Of a DNA stretch of 64,000 nucleotides, positions 16,586-27,022 are shown piece by piece. The DNA comes from Orbaceae bacterium lpD04. Its GTDB lineage: Bacteria > Pseudomonadota > Gammaproteobacteria > Enterobacterales > Orbaceae. Under the pieces are notes generated by a model. That model was given only the letters and a program-made list of their open reading frames with translations. It made no database searches and was not told where the DNA came from. A program made the position numbers and the translations under genes. The stretch spans positions 381,488 to 445,487 of the forward strand of contig CP133967.1 in NCBI GenBank assembly GCA_036251935.1. Direction: 5' to 3'. Each line of letters starts with the position of its first letter. Position 1 is the first letter of the stretch.

Positions 16586-18079
16586 ATGAAATCTAAATGG
16601 ATAATACTTACATTAATTATTTTAATGTATTTACCCGTGTCACTTGATGCGACAATACTGCATGTGGCTGTGCCAACACTGGCAAGTGAATTATCAACAG
16701 CGCCCAATCAGTTGCTGTGGATCATCGATATTTATTCGCTTGTTATGGCTGGAATGCTTTTACCTATGGGAGCGTTAGGCGATAGGCTAGGTTATAAGAC
16801 ACTGGTTATTATTGGTTTAATTATATTTGGCTTAGCATCTTTGTTAGCAGCACTATCGACTTCTGCAATGATGCTAATTGCTGCGAGGGCTTTACTTGCT
16901 ATCGGTGCGTCAATGATATTACCGGCAACTCTTTCTGGTATTAGAAGAACATTCGAAGAAGAAAAAGAACGCGCGATGGCACTTGGTTTATGGACGACTA
17001 TTGGTGTATCTGGCGCGGCAATAGGGCCTTTAATTGGTGGTTATTTATTAGAACATTTTCATTGGGGATCCGTATTTTTAATTAATATTCCAATCGTAAT
17101 TATGGTATTAATCGGTGTTATTTTTTTTATTCCAAGGCAAAATCGAAATACTAATCAGCCATGGCCATTGGGTAAAGCTATTTTTCTACTTGTAACTATT
17201 TTATTAATTGTTTATGGATTAAAGTCTGGCTTGAAATTTGATGGTGAATTATTATTTTCTGTGCTTATCGGATTTACCGGTATTATTTTACTCACTTTGT
17301 TTATTAAAAAAGAGCTCAAATCCGCCACACCAATGATCGATTTTCATCTATTCAAAATGAAAGTATTAGCGGTTGGAACGATTATTGCGGCTGTATCGAT
17401 GATAACATTAGTTGGATTTGAGCTATTAATGACACAAGAATTACAGTTAGTTTATAATTTTACGCCATTAAAAGCCGGGGTTTTTATTGCACCATTAATG
17501 CTTTCAAGCTGCATTGGTGGACCTGTTGCTGGTTGGCTTGCAAGCCGAGTATCATTAAGAATTCTTGCCAGCTTTGGTATTGGTATGAGTTCGATTTGTT
17601 TTTTTGCGCTCTCTTTCGTTGATTTTATGACTCAAACGTATTTAGTTTGGATAGTTTTTATTTTATTAGGTTTGAGTATTGATATTGCACTATTATCTTC
17701 AACATCTTCAATTATGTCTTGTGTCTCAAGCGAGCAATCATCAGCTGCCGGAGCAATAGAGGGTATGGCTTATGAATTAGGTGCAGGATTTGGTGTGATT
17801 ATTTTTGGCTTAATGATAACAATTATATATAGTTATAATATCGATTTACCTTCTGAGCTAGGTGAATCTGTTCAAGAAGAAGCCAGAAATTCTATTACTC
17901 AGGCATTTAAAGTTGCCAATAATATTGATATTCCTGAGCTTGGTGAGCAAATTATCGCGGCTGCAAAATTGGCATTTTCACAAGCGCATAAAGCAATTTT
18001 GATTTCTGCCGGTAGCTTATTATTTTTATTAACAATTTATATATGGAAATCACTACCCTATAATATTAAAAATAAATAA
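16586..18079 (+). CDS. smvA: SmvA-like 14-helix MFS multidrug efflux transporter
   Basis: This 497-residue inner-membrane protein belongs to the DHA2 (14-helix) major facilitator group, exporting drugs in exchange for protons. The start (MYLPVSLDATILHVAVPTL) and motif A region (GALGDRLGYK, about 62-71) match SmvA and QacA transporters, which export cationic biocides and methyl viologen. The DHA2 motif C-like stretch GVSGAAIGPLIGG (about 144-156) is present. A GAGGAA ribosome site lies three bases before the ATG. It is divergent from its probable TetR repressor. The exact substrates cannot be read from sequence. Confidence 0.8.
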   Translation: MKSKWIILTLIILMYLPVSLDATILHVAVPTLASELSTAPNQLLWIIDIYSLVMAGMLLPMGALGDRLGYKTLVIIGLIIFGLASLLAALSTSAMMLIAARALLAIGASMILPATLSGIRRTFEEEKERAMALGLWTTIGVSGAAIGPLIGGYLLEHFHWGSVFLINIPIVIMVLIGVIFFIPRQNRNTNQPWPLGKAIFLLVTILLIVYGLKSGLKFDGELLFSVLIGFTGIILLTLFIKKELKSATPMIDFHLFKMKVLAVGTIIAAVSMITLVGFELLMTQELQLVYNFTPLKAGVFIAPLMLSSCIGGPVAGWLASRVSLRILASFGIGMSSICFFALSFVDFMTQTYLVWIVFILLGLSIDIALLSSTSSIMSCVSSEQSSAAGAIEGMAYELGAGFGVIIFGLMITIIYSYNIDLPSELGESVQEEARNSITQAFKVANNIDIPELGEQIIAAAKLAFSQAHKAILISAGSLLFLLTIYIWKSLPYNIKNK

Positions 18080-18153
18080 AATTAGAATGCTTAATATTTG
18101 GTTAATCTTTTTGTCGTTTAATAACATCATAAATTAGATTAAGGAGAAAGTAG

Positions 18154-18618
18154 ATGAAGAAAATTATTCCATTATTTACCATTGCAACTTTATTTTTAGC
18201 CAGTAGTGCAATTGCTAAACCAGCACCATTAAATTCAGGTGGCTTTGTTGGTGATTCGGCTATTCAAGAGTCTTGCGATAATTCAACCAATACGACTTGC
18301 GCTCGTTTTGATGTAGCGCAAAAGGGCGGATTCCAAGGTCCTTCGCTCTCAATTAGTTCAATTGAGCAAGTTAAGCAGATGAGCGATGATCAAAAAGTTG
18401 TCTTAAGAGGATACATTACTCAATCTTTAGGTGATGAAGATTATTTATTTAAAGATGATAGTGGCACAATTCAAGTCGAAATTGATCATAAGTCTTGGCG
18501 AGGCCAAGTTATTACACCAAATGATTTAGTTGAAATTCAAGGTAAAGTTGATAAAGACTGGAAATCAATTGAAATTGATGTGAAGCGTATTATTAAACTT
18601 CCTGCTGAATCTAAATAA
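18154..18618 (+). CDS. YgiW/YdeI-family periplasmic OB-fold stress protein
   Basis: This 154-residue protein has a cleavable signal peptide (KKIIPLFTIATLFLASSAIAK; cleavage after about residue 21). It carries a carboxy-terminal bacterial OB-fold (BOF) domain (about 70-150) with the family pattern VVLRGYITQSLGDEDYLFKDDSGTI and VEIQGKVD. YgiW/VisP and YdeI proteins are small periplasmic proteins linked to stress and antimicrobial-peptide tolerance. Two cysteines near residues 50-60 could form a disulfide. An AAGGAG ribosome site precedes the ATG. A strong hairpin ends the transcript. It lies 74 bases after smvA but probably has its own promoter. Confidence 0.85.
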   Translation: MKKIIPLFTIATLFLASSAIAKPAPLNSGGFVGDSAIQESCDNSTNTTCARFDVAQKGGFQGPSLSISSIEQVKQMSDDQKVVLRGYITQSLGDEDYLFKDDSGTIQVEIDHKSWRGQVITPNDLVEIQGKVDKDWKSIEIDVKRIIKLPAESK

Positions 18619-18628
18619 CTATTTAATC

Positions 18629-18662
18629 GATTAGCAAAAGCCTATTTTGACTTTTGCTAATC
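18629..18662. terminator. Bidirectional terminator between ygiW-like gene and purD
   Basis: Perfect 12-base arms GATTAGCAAAAG (18629-18640) and CTTTTGCTAATC (18651-18662) surround a 10-base loop between two convergent genes. Confidence 0.8.
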
Positions 18663-18687
18663 ATCTGTTATCACTAACTTAAGTAAG

Positions 18688-19974
18688 TTATTTTTGCTCA
18701 CGCTCAATTGCGCGATAACCAATATCGTGACGATAGAAGCAACCATCCCAATTAATCATTTTAATTTGCTGATAAGCATATTGCTGCGCATCGGCGACTG
18801 AGAGCCCCAGTGCTGTAACACAAAGTACTCTGCCGCCATTAGTGTAAACTTTGTTATCTTTAAGTACACTACCTGCATGAAACACTTTACAATCATTTTT
18901 ATCTTGCTTTGGTAAACCAGTAATTTCATCGCCTGTTTTATAGTTGCCAGGATAGCCGCCAGCAGCCATAACGACGCCTAAAGCCGGCCTTGAATCCCAA
19001 TTAGAATGAACAGTATTAAGTTTGCCATCGATTGCCGCTAAGCATAGTTTAACTAGATCCGATTGTAAACGCATCATAATTGGCTGCGTTTCAGGATCAC
19101 CAAAGCGGCAATTAAATTCAATAACTTTTGGATTACCTTGTTTATCGATCATTAAGCCAGCATATAAAAATCCAGTATAGATATTTCCTTCAGCAGCCAT
19201 TCCTGCGACAGTCGGATAAATTATTTGTTTCATCACCCGCTCAAAAACATCATCAGTAACCACTGGCGCCGGGGAATAAGCGCCCATGCCTCCAGTGTTA
19301 AGTCCGCTATCTTTATCGCCAACTCGCTTGTGATCTTGGCTAGTTGCCATTGGCTCAATGTGCTGGCCATCAACCATGACAATAAAACTGGCTTCTTCAC
19401 CGTCTAGGTATTCTTCAATAACGACCCGATGGCCCGCTTCTCCAAATGCATTACCTGCTAACATGTCTTGTACTGCATCTTCGGCTTCTTGTAATGTCAT
19501 TGCAACGATTACACCTTTACCAGCAGCAAGTCCATCAGCTTTAATTACAATTGGTGCTCCTTTTTGACGTAAGTAGCTAAGCGCGGGCTCAATTTCAGTA
19601 AAATTTTGATATTCGGCAGTTGGAATTTTATGGCGGGCTAAGAAATCTTTGGTAAAAGCTTTAGAACCTTCAAGCTGCGCTGCAGCTTTACTTGGGCCGA
19701 ATATTTTTAAACCTTCTTCCCGAAATCTATCAACGATCCCCATTACTAATGGGACTTCGGGGCCAACGATAGTGAGCCCTATTTTTTCTTTCTTAGCAAA
19801 AGTAATTAATCCATCAATATCGGTTGCACTTATAGCAACATTTTCAAGATTGTCTTCAAGTGCTGTTCCTGCGTTACCTGGCGCTACAAATACTTTTGTA
19901 GCTAACGGTGATTGTACTACTTTCCATGCTAATGCATGCTCTCGTCCACCATTACCGATAATTAATACTTTCAT
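18688..19974 (-). CDS. purD: Phosphoribosylamine-glycine ligase
   Basis: PurD (428 residues) joins phosphoribosylamine and glycine with ATP in purine synthesis. The protein begins MKVLIIGNGGREHALAW and carries the ATP-grasp region (VIKADGLAAGKGVIVA, about 140-155) and the signature EFNCRFGDPETQ (about 288-299). The frame opens four codons earlier, but that first ATG lies inside the GAGG ribosome site; the ATG at 19972-19974 has correct spacing and gives the E. coli length (429). It follows purH by about 53 bases on the same strand, as in the enterobacterial purHD operon. Confidence 0.96.
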   Translation of the reverse strand: MKVLIIGNGGREHALAWKVVQSPLATKVFVAPGNAGTALEDNLENVAISATDIDGLITFAKKEKIGLTIVGPEVPLVMGIVDRFREEGLKIFGPSKAAAQLEGSKAFTKDFLARHKIPTAEYQNFTEIEPALSYLRQKGAPIVIKADGLAAGKGVIVAMTLQEAEDAVQDMLAGNAFGEAGHRVVIEEYLDGEEASFIVMVDGQHIEPMATSQDHKRVGDKDSGLNTGGMGAYSPAPVVTDDVFERVMKQIIYPTVAGMAAEGNIYTGFLYAGLMIDKQGNPKVIEFNCRFGDPETQPIMMRLQSDLVKLCLAAIDGKLNTVHSNWDSRPALGVVMAAGGYPGNYKTGDEITGLPKQDKNDCKVFHAGSVLKDNKVYTNGGRVLCVTALGLSVADAQQYAYQQIKMINWDGCFYRHDIGYRAIEREQK

Positions 19975-20027
19975 ACCAATCCTCATTTAGATAAAACGTA
20001 ACTAGTTAATATTCTTTTTGTTTAATA

Positions 20028-21617
20028 TCAGTGACGAAAATGCCTCATTCCCGTTAATAGCATTGCAATATTATGTTCGTTCGCAGCTTGAATGACTTCT
20101 TCATCTCTAATCGAGCCGCCAGGGTGGATAACGCACGTTACTCCCATGCTTGCTGCTGCATCAATTCCATCTCGAAATGGAAAGAAAGCATCTGAAGCCA
20201 TAACTGAGCCAGCAACTTGTAGGTTTTCATCTTGCGCTTTTATTCCTGCAATTTTAGCCGAGTAAACACGGCTCATTTGCCCTGCACCAATACCAATTGT
20301 CATATTATTTTTGGCGTAGACAATCGCATTGGATTTTACATATTTTGCAACTTTCCAACAAAATAGAGCATCTTCTAACTCTTGTTGTGTCGGTTTTCGT
20401 TTACTGACAATATTAAAATCGTGCTCTGTTATCATACCAAGATCTCGATCTTGTACTAATAACCCACCATTAACACGTTTAAAATCAAGCCCTGAAGTAC
20501 GAGTTTGCCACTCACCGCAGGTTAATACACGAATATTTTTTTTCGCTCCAAGTATTGCAAGTGCATCATTATCAATTTTTGGTGCAATGATCACTTCAAC
20601 AAATTGCCTTTCAATAATTGCCTTAGCTGTTTGTATATCAAGGCAGCGGTTAAATGCAATAATGCCACCAAAGGCAGACGTCGGATCGGTTTGGTAAGCA
20701 TGCAAATAAGCATTTAATATTGAATCACTTATCGCAACGCCACATGGATTGGCATGTTTAACGATAACGCAGGCAGGTTGACTAAACTCTTTTACACATT
20801 CAAGCGCTGCATCAGTATCGGCGATGTTGTTATAAGAAAGTTCTTTACCTTGTAATTGCAGTGCACTTGCAACACTTGCTTCTTTTATCTCTTCTTGGAT
20901 GTAGAAAGCGGCATTTTGATGACTATTTTCCCCATAGCGCATATTTTGTTTTTTAATAAATTGTAAATTGAGTGTACGGGGGAATTCACCCGAAGGTGTA
21001 TCTGTATCACCAAAATAAGGCGGAACTAATTTACCAAAATAATTAGCAATCATACCGTCATATTGAGCAGTATGCTCAAAGGCTTTGATTGCAAGATTAA
21101 ATCGATAATCAAAAGTTAACGCGTTTTGACCGCTATCCATCATATCAATAATGATTTGATAATCTTTATTATCAACAACGATCGCAACGTCTTTATGATT
21201 TTTAGCCGCAGATCGTACCATAGTCGGCCCACCAATATCGATGTTTTCAACCGCATCAGCTAGTGTGCAATTGGTTTTCGCAACAGTGTTGGCAAAGGGA
21301 TATAGATTGACTACAACCATATCTATAGGCTTAATATGGTGATCTGCCATGATGTTTTCATCAAGTTCGCGGCGACCTAGAATGCCACCATGTATTTTGG
21401 GGTGTAGTGTTTTTACTCGGCCATCCATCATTTCTGGAAAACCAGTATAATCAGAAACTTCAATTACAGGGATATTATTTTGTATTAGGAGATTTGCTGT
21501 TCCGCCAGTAGATAGGAGTTCAACATTACGGTCAGATAAGGCTTTGGCGAACTCAACAATGCCTGATTTATCTGACACACTTAGTAGGGCTCGACGAATA
21601 GGGCGATCCGGTTGCAT
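20028..21617 (-). CDS. purH: Bifunctional AICAR transformylase / IMP cyclohydrolase
   Basis: PurH (529 residues, the same length as E. coli PurH) carries out the last two steps of IMP synthesis. The amino-terminal IMP cyclohydrolase domain (MGS-like fold) has the [15 protein letters not shown] start, and the AICAR transformylase domain carries the KHANPCG motif (about 267-273) with the catalytic Lys-His pair and a carboxy-terminal [10 protein letters not shown] segment. First gene of purH-purD. I looked for a PurR operator in the 130 bases upstream and saw no convincing one. Confidence 0.97.
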   Translation of the reverse strand: MQPDRPIRRALLSVSDKSGIVEFAKALSDRNVELLSTGGTANLLIQNNIPVIEVSDYTGFPEMMDGRVKTLHPKIHGGILGRRELDENIMADHHIKPIDMVVVNLYPFANTVAKTNCTLADAVENIDIGGPTMVRSAAKNHKDVAIVVDNKDYQIIIDMMDSGQNALTFDYRFNLAIKAFEHTAQYDGMIANYFGKLVPPYFGDTDTPSGEFPRTLNLQFIKKQNMRYGENSHQNAAFYIQEEIKEASVASALQLQGKELSYNNIADTDAALECVKEFSQPACVIVKHANPCGVAISDSILNAYLHAYQTDPTSAFGGIIAFNRCLDIQTAKAIIERQFVEVIIAPKIDNDALAILGAKKNIRVLTCGEWQTRTSGLDFKRVNGGLLVQDRDLGMITEHDFNIVSKRKPTQQELEDALFCWKVAKYVKSNAIVYAKNNMTIGIGAGQMSRVYSAKIAGIKAQDENLQVAGSVMASDAFFPFRDGIDAAASMGVTCVIHPGGSIRDEEVIQAANEHNIAMLLTGMRHFRH

Positions 21618-21715
21618 ACAATTTACTCCAAATAGACTTTGAAGGTTAAATTAGGAGAGTAGTATACCGAATTTAGATAAAAAAGTTTAGTAATTGTGGA
21701 TAAGACGTATAAAAA

Positions 21716-21740
21716 AATGACCTATATCAAATAGGTCATT
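21716..21740 (-). terminator. Intrinsic terminator of the carbonic anhydrase gene
   Basis: Arms AATGACCTAT (21716-21725) and ATAGGTCATT (21731-21740) are perfect over ten bases with a five-base loop. Read on the minus strand the stem is followed by a run of T, the form of a Rho-independent terminator, 11 bases after the stop codon. Confidence 0.88.
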
Positions 21741-21750
21741 TAATAATAAC

Positions 21751-22497
21751 TTAGTTATTAGATATAATTATACGGCCATTTAATGGTTGAATTGGTCGAT
21801 TATTATGGTGTTTAAATGCATGAGAAAATTTATCTATTTCAGTTTTAGATAAGGTCATTGGGTGTTTCAGTACAATCCATGTTACGCCTTCTGAACATGG
21901 TGGCGTTGTAAGCGAGCCTGAAAAACGATAATAACTCTTATCTTTTGGTAAGAAAGATGCAATATTGATGCTGTCAAAATTAGTTGGATTGTTCTCTTGT
22001 TCGCTTAATAATGAAAGTAATTGCTCTGCAGACGTATTTTCAGCTCCTTCATCAAACATTACCGCCATAACTAAAAGATCGCCATTTTTGTTTGCATGTA
22101 CAAAGTGTCCTTCCATTGGATATGATTTACCGTTAATTTTATTTTCGCTTGGCGAATGGAAATGAAATTGTACTAGGTCATATCTTTCACCATTGACAAT
22201 AACATAATCATTTGGATTTTTTTCTGTAATTTGAACCGTATGGCCGTTATTAACGATTTCACCAGATGTTTGACCATAATGGGTTTTCAATTGACCTATT
22301 TGTGCTTTAATTGCACCAGAAATATTGACAGGTGATTGATTTTTACCTAAACCACACATTTGATACTCAGGTGATAACTGTGCCCAATTTTCAGGTAATT
22401 CATTACCCTCATATCCCCAATGAACTCCTGCTAATGCAGAAGATGCAAATCCTATTGATGCCATTAATAGTGGTATTGTTTTGATTAACTTTTTCAT
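21751..22497 (-). CDS. cah: Periplasmic alpha-carbonic anhydrase
   Basis: This 248-residue enzyme interconverts CO2 and bicarbonate. A signal peptide (KKLIKTIPLLMASIGFASSALA, cleaved at about residue 23) targets it to the periplasm, and the mature protein starts HWGYEG, as alpha-class enzymes do. The zinc ligands are in FHFHSPSE (two His, about 111-114) and EGHFVH (third His, about 131). The substrate-pocket segment SLTTPPCSEGVTWIV (about 195-209) is intact. The two cysteines CGLGKNQSPVNI and PPCSEG probably form the usual disulfide. The gene has its own terminator. It has no evident link to the purine genes beside it. Confidence 0.93.
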   Translation of the reverse strand: MKKLIKTIPLLMASIGFASSALAGVHWGYEGNELPENWAQLSPEYQMCGLGKNQSPVNISGAIKAQIGQLKTHYGQTSGEIVNNGHTVQITEKNPNDYVIVNGERYDLVQFHFHSPSENKINGKSYPMEGHFVHANKNGDLLVMAVMFDEGAENTSAEQLLSLLSEQENNPTNFDSINIASFLPKDKSYYRFSGSLTTPPCSEGVTWIVLKHPMTLSKTEIDKFSHAFKHHNNRPIQPLNGRIIISNN

Positions 22498-22674
22498 CTA
22501 ACTTGATCCTTGAAAATTAAAAATTTTAAGAAAAAATGTAATCGCATTTTACGCTTTTTATTTGATACGACAAGTGGTTAGCGATTAGGGCTTCATTTTT
22601 TATACAGCATATTTTCAATAATAAATATTGAACCATTTAGCGGAAACATTAACTGTTTTATAGTGGGCAGAATA

Positions 22675-22701
22675 AGGCAGTATAATTAATTCACACTGCC
22701 T
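22675..22701 (-). terminator. Hairpin after garK
   Basis: Seven-base arms AGGCAGT (22675-22681) and ACTGCCT (22695-22701) lie six bases after the garK stop codon, at the end of the gud/gar operon. The T tract is weak, so this is a modest terminator candidate. Confidence 0.5.
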
Positions 22702-22706
22702 ATGGA

Positions 22707-23855
22707 TTATTTGAATTGCATACCTATTTTTAGTGTTGCTGCAATATTTCTTGCATTCAAATAGAGATTATATTTTGCAGCCTCAGAATCGAGTGCTTCG
22801 GCTAGTGTTGAAACTTTTGATAAAATACTAAACATCGCTGAAATACCATATGGATATACGATTTCTGCCTTATCACCAAGGCTGCCTACAATTGCAATTA
22901 CTGGCTTATTATATTTTTTCGCAATTGTTGCAATGCCGATAGGTACTTTGCCGTTAATGCTTTGATGATCTAAACGGCCTTCGCCAGTAATCACTAAATC
23001 AGCATCTTTTATCAGGTAATCAAAATTAAGTAGTTCGGTAATAATTTCAATGCCAGGTCTAAGTTTCGCATTTAAAAAAGCAAGGAGCGCTGCTCCCATT
23101 CCGCCTGCTGCACCTGTTCCTGGTATATGTTCAACGTCAATACCGAGATCGCGTTTTATAATTTGGGCAAAATGTTTTAGGTTATTATCGAGTAATTTAA
23201 TATCTGCGGTATTTGCGCCTTTTTGTGGACCAAAAATAACAGAAGCACCATTTTTACCAGTTAATGGATTAGTGACATCACATGCAACTTCAAATTCACA
23301 ATGTTGTAATCTCGGATCCATTTGTGAAATATCTATTTGGTTCAAATTAGCTAGTGCTTGCCCACCGTAGCCAATTTGTTTTCCATTTCTGTCAAGAAGC
23401 TTGATACCTAATGCTTGTAGCATGCCAGCGCCGCCATCATTAGTTGCACTTCCACCAATACCAATGATAAATTTCTTTGCCCCTTTTTCTAACGCATGAT
23501 AAATCAATTCACCAGTACCGTAAGAGGTAGTTATTTTAGCATCGCGCCTATCTATAGGGACTCGCTCTAAACCGCTAGCTGCTGCCATTTCAATAATCGC
23601 GTATTGATTATCTTTTGATATACCATAAAAGGCGTTTCCTTTATCGCCTAAGGGATCGGTAATTATGGCGTTAATTATATCGCCGTCAAGAGCATCAACC
23701 ATTGCTTCTACCGTTCCCTCACCACCATCGGCAAGCGGTAATAGAGTATAGTGCGCATCAGGATATATTTGAGAGAATCCTGCTTTTATTACATTTGCAA
23801 CATCAGAGGCTTTCAGGCTTTCTTTAAATGAATCAGGTGCGATTATGATTTTCAT
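22707..23855 (-). CDS. garK: Glycerate 2-kinase
   Basis: GarK (382 residues) phosphorylates D-glycerate to 2-phosphoglycerate, the last step that feeds glucarate and galactarate carbon to glycolysis. It begins MKIIIAPDSFKESLKA, the family signature, and contains LPLADGGEGTVEAMV (about 46-60), GIGGSATNDGGAGML (about 130-144) and VITGEGRLDHQS (about 289-300). The frame opens 17 codons earlier, but the ATG at 23853-23855 has an AAAGGA site and matches GarK/GlxK proteins (about 381 residues). Last gene of the gudP-gudX-gudD-garL-garR-garK run. Confidence 0.95.
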   Translation of the reverse strand: MKIIIAPDSFKESLKASDVANVIKAGFSQIYPDAHYTLLPLADGGEGTVEAMVDALDGDIINAIITDPLGDKGNAFYGISKDNQYAIIEMAAASGLERVPIDRRDAKITTSYGTGELIYHALEKGAKKFIIGIGGSATNDGGAGMLQALGIKLLDRNGKQIGYGGQALANLNQIDISQMDPRLQHCEFEVACDVTNPLTGKNGASVIFGPQKGANTADIKLLDNNLKHFAQIIKRDLGIDVEHIPGTGAAGGMGAALLAFLNAKLRPGIEIITELLNFDYLIKDADLVITGEGRLDHQSINGKVPIGIATIAKKYNKPVIAIVGSLGDKAEIVYPYGISAMFSILSKVSTLAEALDSEAAKYNLYLNARNIAATLKIGMQFK

Positions 23856-23918
23856 ACATATCCTTTCAGAGCAACTAAAGATTATTGAGTATGTTTGCAT
23901 ACTCAATAATAATCGAGT

Positions 23919-24800
23919 TTATTTAATTTCTACATTAGCTAATTTTTCATAATAACGAGCAAGTGCACTGTGATCACATTCACCCATTCCATCAGTGCGT
24001 AAGGCTTGCATCATTTCCATTACTGCAGCAGTTAATGGTAATGATGTTCCTATACCGTGTGAGGTATCTAACGCATTTTGTAGATCTTTGATATGTAGAT
24101 CAATTCTAAAGCCGGGTTTAAAATTACGATTTAATACCATCGGCGCTTTTGCATCAAGTACGGTGCTACCAGCAAGTCCGCCGCGGATGGCCTGATAAAC
24201 GAGTTCAGGATCTACGCCTGCTTTGGTTGCAAGCACTAGCGCCTCAGACATTGCTGCAATATTTAAAGCAACAATAACTTGGTTTGCCAGCTTTGTTACA
24301 TTACCAGCCCCAATTTCGCCAGTATAGACAACTGAACCTGCCATTGCTTTCATTATGTCATAATATTTATCAAACACCGCTTTATCACCACCGACCATAA
24401 CCGATAATGTACCATCAATTGCTTTGGGTTCCCCACCGCTGACAGGTGCATCTAGCATCGTTATGCCTTTTTTAGCCACTGTAGTGCAGATTTCACGGCT
24501 TGCTAAAGGTGCAATTGAGCTCATATCAATAATGGTGGTACCTGATTTTGCACCATCAATTACGCCGTTTTCACCAAGGATCACTTCTTTTACATGGGGA
24601 GAATTAGGTAACATCGTAATAATTACATCGCATGCTTTAGCGACTTCTTTTGCATTTACAGCGCTTATCGCGCCAGCAGCAACGACTTCATCTACCGAGG
24701 CTTGATTTCTATCACATACTACAAGTGAATAACCTGCTTTTAATAGATTCTTACTCATAGGTTTACCCATGATCCCTAAACCAATAAAACCGATTTTCAT
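23919..24800 (-). CDS. garR: 2-hydroxy-3-oxopropionate (tartronate semialdehyde) reductase
   Basis: GarR (293 residues) reduces tartronate semialdehyde to D-glycerate with NADH. The Rossmann start MKIGFIGLGIMGKPMSKNL, the substrate motif DAPVSGGEPKA (about 117-127) and the catalytic lysine segment GAGNVTKLANQ (about 164-174) are those of beta-hydroxyacid dehydrogenases. Eight extra codons can be read upstream, but the ATG at 24798-24800 follows GAGGAG with good spacing. It sits between garL and garK. Confidence 0.95.
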   Translation of the reverse strand: MKIGFIGLGIMGKPMSKNLLKAGYSLVVCDRNQASVDEVVAAGAISAVNAKEVAKACDVIITMLPNSPHVKEVILGENGVIDGAKSGTTIIDMSSIAPLASREICTTVAKKGITMLDAPVSGGEPKAIDGTLSVMVGGDKAVFDKYYDIMKAMAGSVVYTGEIGAGNVTKLANQVIVALNIAAMSEALVLATKAGVDPELVYQAIRGGLAGSTVLDAKAPMVLNRNFKPGFRIDLHIKDLQNALDTSHGIGTSLPLTAAVMEMMQALRTDGMGECDHSALARYYEKLANVEIK

Positions 24801-24839
24801 TTTAAGCTCCTCTATTTTATTCAACTAACATTATCTAAT

Positions 24840-25610
24840 TTATTTTAAAAATTTGTCTGCTAATGCTTGTGTTGCATTGCGTAGCAGCCCAAGATCATTG
24901 CCTACTGCAATAAATGTTGCCCCCATTTCCAAATACTTTCTTGCGTCAGCGTCTAGTGGAGCCAATATTCCACACCCTTTGCCATATTTTTTGGCTACAT
25001 CGAAGACCTTTTTGATTGCAGCTTGAACTTCTGGGTGTTGTGGGTTACCAAAATGACCTAGTGATGCCGAGAGGTCACTAGGGCCGACGAAAATGCCATC
25101 TACGCCCTCAATTGCTGTAATTTCTTCAACGTTATCGACTGCTTGCTGTGTTTCAATTTGTAACATGACACAAATATTTTGATTAATTTTTTCAAAATAG
25201 TCTTTAATTGAGCCAAAAGCATTACTGCGATGTGAAACAGAAACGCCTCGTACTCCATCGGGTGGATAACGAGTATAAGATACCGCTTGTTTGGCTTGCT
25301 GCGCAGTTTCAATGTATGGAATTAAAAAATTATAAAAGCCGATATCTAATAACCGTTTAATCAATACTTGATCATTCCACGCTGGCCTTACTACTGGCGC
25401 ACTAATACTGTCTTTTAGTGCCATTAATTGGGGCACTAAAGTTAAAACATCATTTGTTGCATGCTCGCCATCTAATAACAGCCAATCAAATCCGGCAATA
25501 CCTAATATTTCAGTCGCAATAGGATTGCCTAGTGCCGCCCAACAGCCAATTAATGTTTTACGCGCCGATATATCTTGTTTAAATTGATTATGACATGTCG
25601 TTTTTTTCAT
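24840..25610 (-). CDS. garL: 2-dehydro-3-deoxyglucarate aldolase
   Basis: GarL (256 residues, the E. coli length) cleaves 2-keto-3-deoxyglucarate to pyruvate and tartronate semialdehyde. It is an HpcH/HpaI-type class II aldolase: [12 protein letters not shown] (about 43-54) holds the catalytic histidine, [12 protein letters not shown] (about 149-160) the metal glutamate and [19 protein letters not shown] (about 168-186) the second metal ligand and phosphate-like loop. It lies 39 bases before garR on the same strand, with an AAGG site. Confidence 0.94.
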   Translation of the reverse strand: MKKTTCHNQFKQDISARKTLIGCWAALGNPIATEILGIAGFDWLLLDGEHATNDVLTLVPQLMALKDSISAPVVRPAWNDQVLIKRLLDIGFYNFLIPYIETAQQAKQAVSYTRYPPDGVRGVSVSHRSNAFGSIKDYFEKINQNICVMLQIETQQAVDNVEEITAIEGVDGIFVGPSDLSASLGHFGNPQHPEVQAAIKKVFDVAKKYGKGCGILAPLDADARKYLEMGATFIAVGNDLGLLRNATQALADKFLK

Positions 25611-25645
25611 AATTTACCTTCGTATTTTTTAGACATAAAATGTGA

Positions 25646-26980
25646 TTAACGCACTAAGCAAGGTTTTTTATTATCAAATGTCCAGTTAGGTATTAAATAT
25701 TGCATCGCCATTGCATCATTACGATTACCAAGTCCCATCCTTTTAAATAATTCATGGGCTTTGATTACTTGATCCATATCTATTTCAACCCCTAATCCTG
25801 GTTTTTCCGGTACTTTTATTTTTCCAGCTACAATTTGTAATGGCTCTTTGGTTAAGCGTTGATTGCCTTCTTGCCAGATCCAGTGCGTGTCAATTGCGGT
25901 AGGATTACCGGGTGCAGCCGCGCCGACATGAGTAAACATGGCGAGTGAAATATCAAAATGATTATTAGAGTGCGATCCCCAAGTCAGGCCAAATTCATGG
26001 CACATTTGAGCGACTCTAACGGAACCATTCATCGTCCAAAAGTGAGGGTCGGCTAGTGGAATATCGACTGATTGTAGAGATAGGGTATGCCCCATCTGTC
26101 GCCAATCTGTCGCAATCATATTTGTTGCAGTTGGTAAGCCTGTTGCGCGGCGAAATTCTGCCATTATCTCTCTACCCGAATAACCTTGTTCTGCGCCGCA
26201 AGGATCTTCTGCATAAGCTAATGTATTTTTTAGGTATTTACCTATTTTTATTGCTTCATCTAATTTCCATCCACCATTTGGATCTAATGTGACCCTGGCA
26301 TCTGGAAATTTTTTCTTAATTGCGATAACCGCCTGTGCCTCATCTTCAGCAGATAATACACCACCTTTAAGTTTAAAATCTTTGAAGCCATATTTTTCAA
26401 AAGTTGCTTCTGCAAAATGCACAATTTTTTCTGGGGTTAATGCCTCATTATGACGAACTCGATACCATTCACATTTTTCGTTTGGCTGGCTTTGATAAGG
26501 TAAATCGGTTTTTGTTCTATCGCCGACATAAAATAAGTAACCAAGCATTTCAACTTCATCACGCTGTTGACCATCACCTAAAAGGGAGGCAACGCTAACG
26601 CCAAGGTGCTTGCCAAGAAGATCTAGCATCGCGGCTTCAATAGCGGTTACAACATGAATAGTTGATCGTTGATCAAATGTTTGATTACCTCGGCCACCAA
26701 TATCACGATCAGCAAATTGATTACGGACGGTATTCATTACATTTTTATATTCGCCAATTGTTTTACCGATGACTAGCGATTTAGCATCTTCTAGCGTTTG
26801 TGTCACGCTACCAACACAAGGGACTTCACCAACGCCGGTATTACCTGAATTATCCTTTAATATGACAATATTTCGGGTAAAGTAGGGTGAATGGGCACCA
26901 CTTAAATTAAGTAGCATACTGTCGTATCCTGCAACGGGGTATACGAGCATTTCGGTGATAATAGGTGTTGAGAATGTCAT
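25646..26980 (-). CDS. gudD: D-glucarate dehydratase
   Basis: GudD (444 residues) dehydrates D-glucarate to 5-keto-4-deoxyglucarate. It is an enolase-superfamily enzyme: the KxK lysines are in FKLKGGVL (about 205-212), metal ligands follow in TLDPNGGW and [11 protein letters not shown], and the His-Asp dyad lies near SHSNNHFD (about 337-344). Detailed likeness to E. coli GudD is strong ([20 protein letters not shown] and [16 protein letters not shown]), which separates it from the GudX-like gene upstream. It follows gudX by 42 bases. Confidence 0.95.
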   Translation of the reverse strand: MTFSTPIITEMLVYPVAGYDSMLLNLSGAHSPYFTRNIVILKDNSGNTGVGEVPCVGSVTQTLEDAKSLVIGKTIGEYKNVMNTVRNQFADRDIGGRGNQTFDQRSTIHVVTAIEAAMLDLLGKHLGVSVASLLGDGQQRDEVEMLGYLFYVGDRTKTDLPYQSQPNEKCEWYRVRHNEALTPEKIVHFAEATFEKYGFKDFKLKGGVLSAEDEAQAVIAIKKKFPDARVTLDPNGGWKLDEAIKIGKYLKNTLAYAEDPCGAEQGYSGREIMAEFRRATGLPTATNMIATDWRQMGHTLSLQSVDIPLADPHFWTMNGSVRVAQMCHEFGLTWGSHSNNHFDISLAMFTHVGAAAPGNPTAIDTHWIWQEGNQRLTKEPLQIVAGKIKVPEKPGLGVEIDMDQVIKAHELFKRMGLGNRNDAMAMQYLIPNWTFDNKKPCLVR

Positions 26981-27022
26981 ATTGATTTACCTCATTTATT
27001 ATAAATTTTTATAAACTATGCA

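Noticed and set aside
21618-21715. PurR operator before purH
   Set aside because: No sequence close to the ACGCAAACGTTTGCGT consensus was seen.
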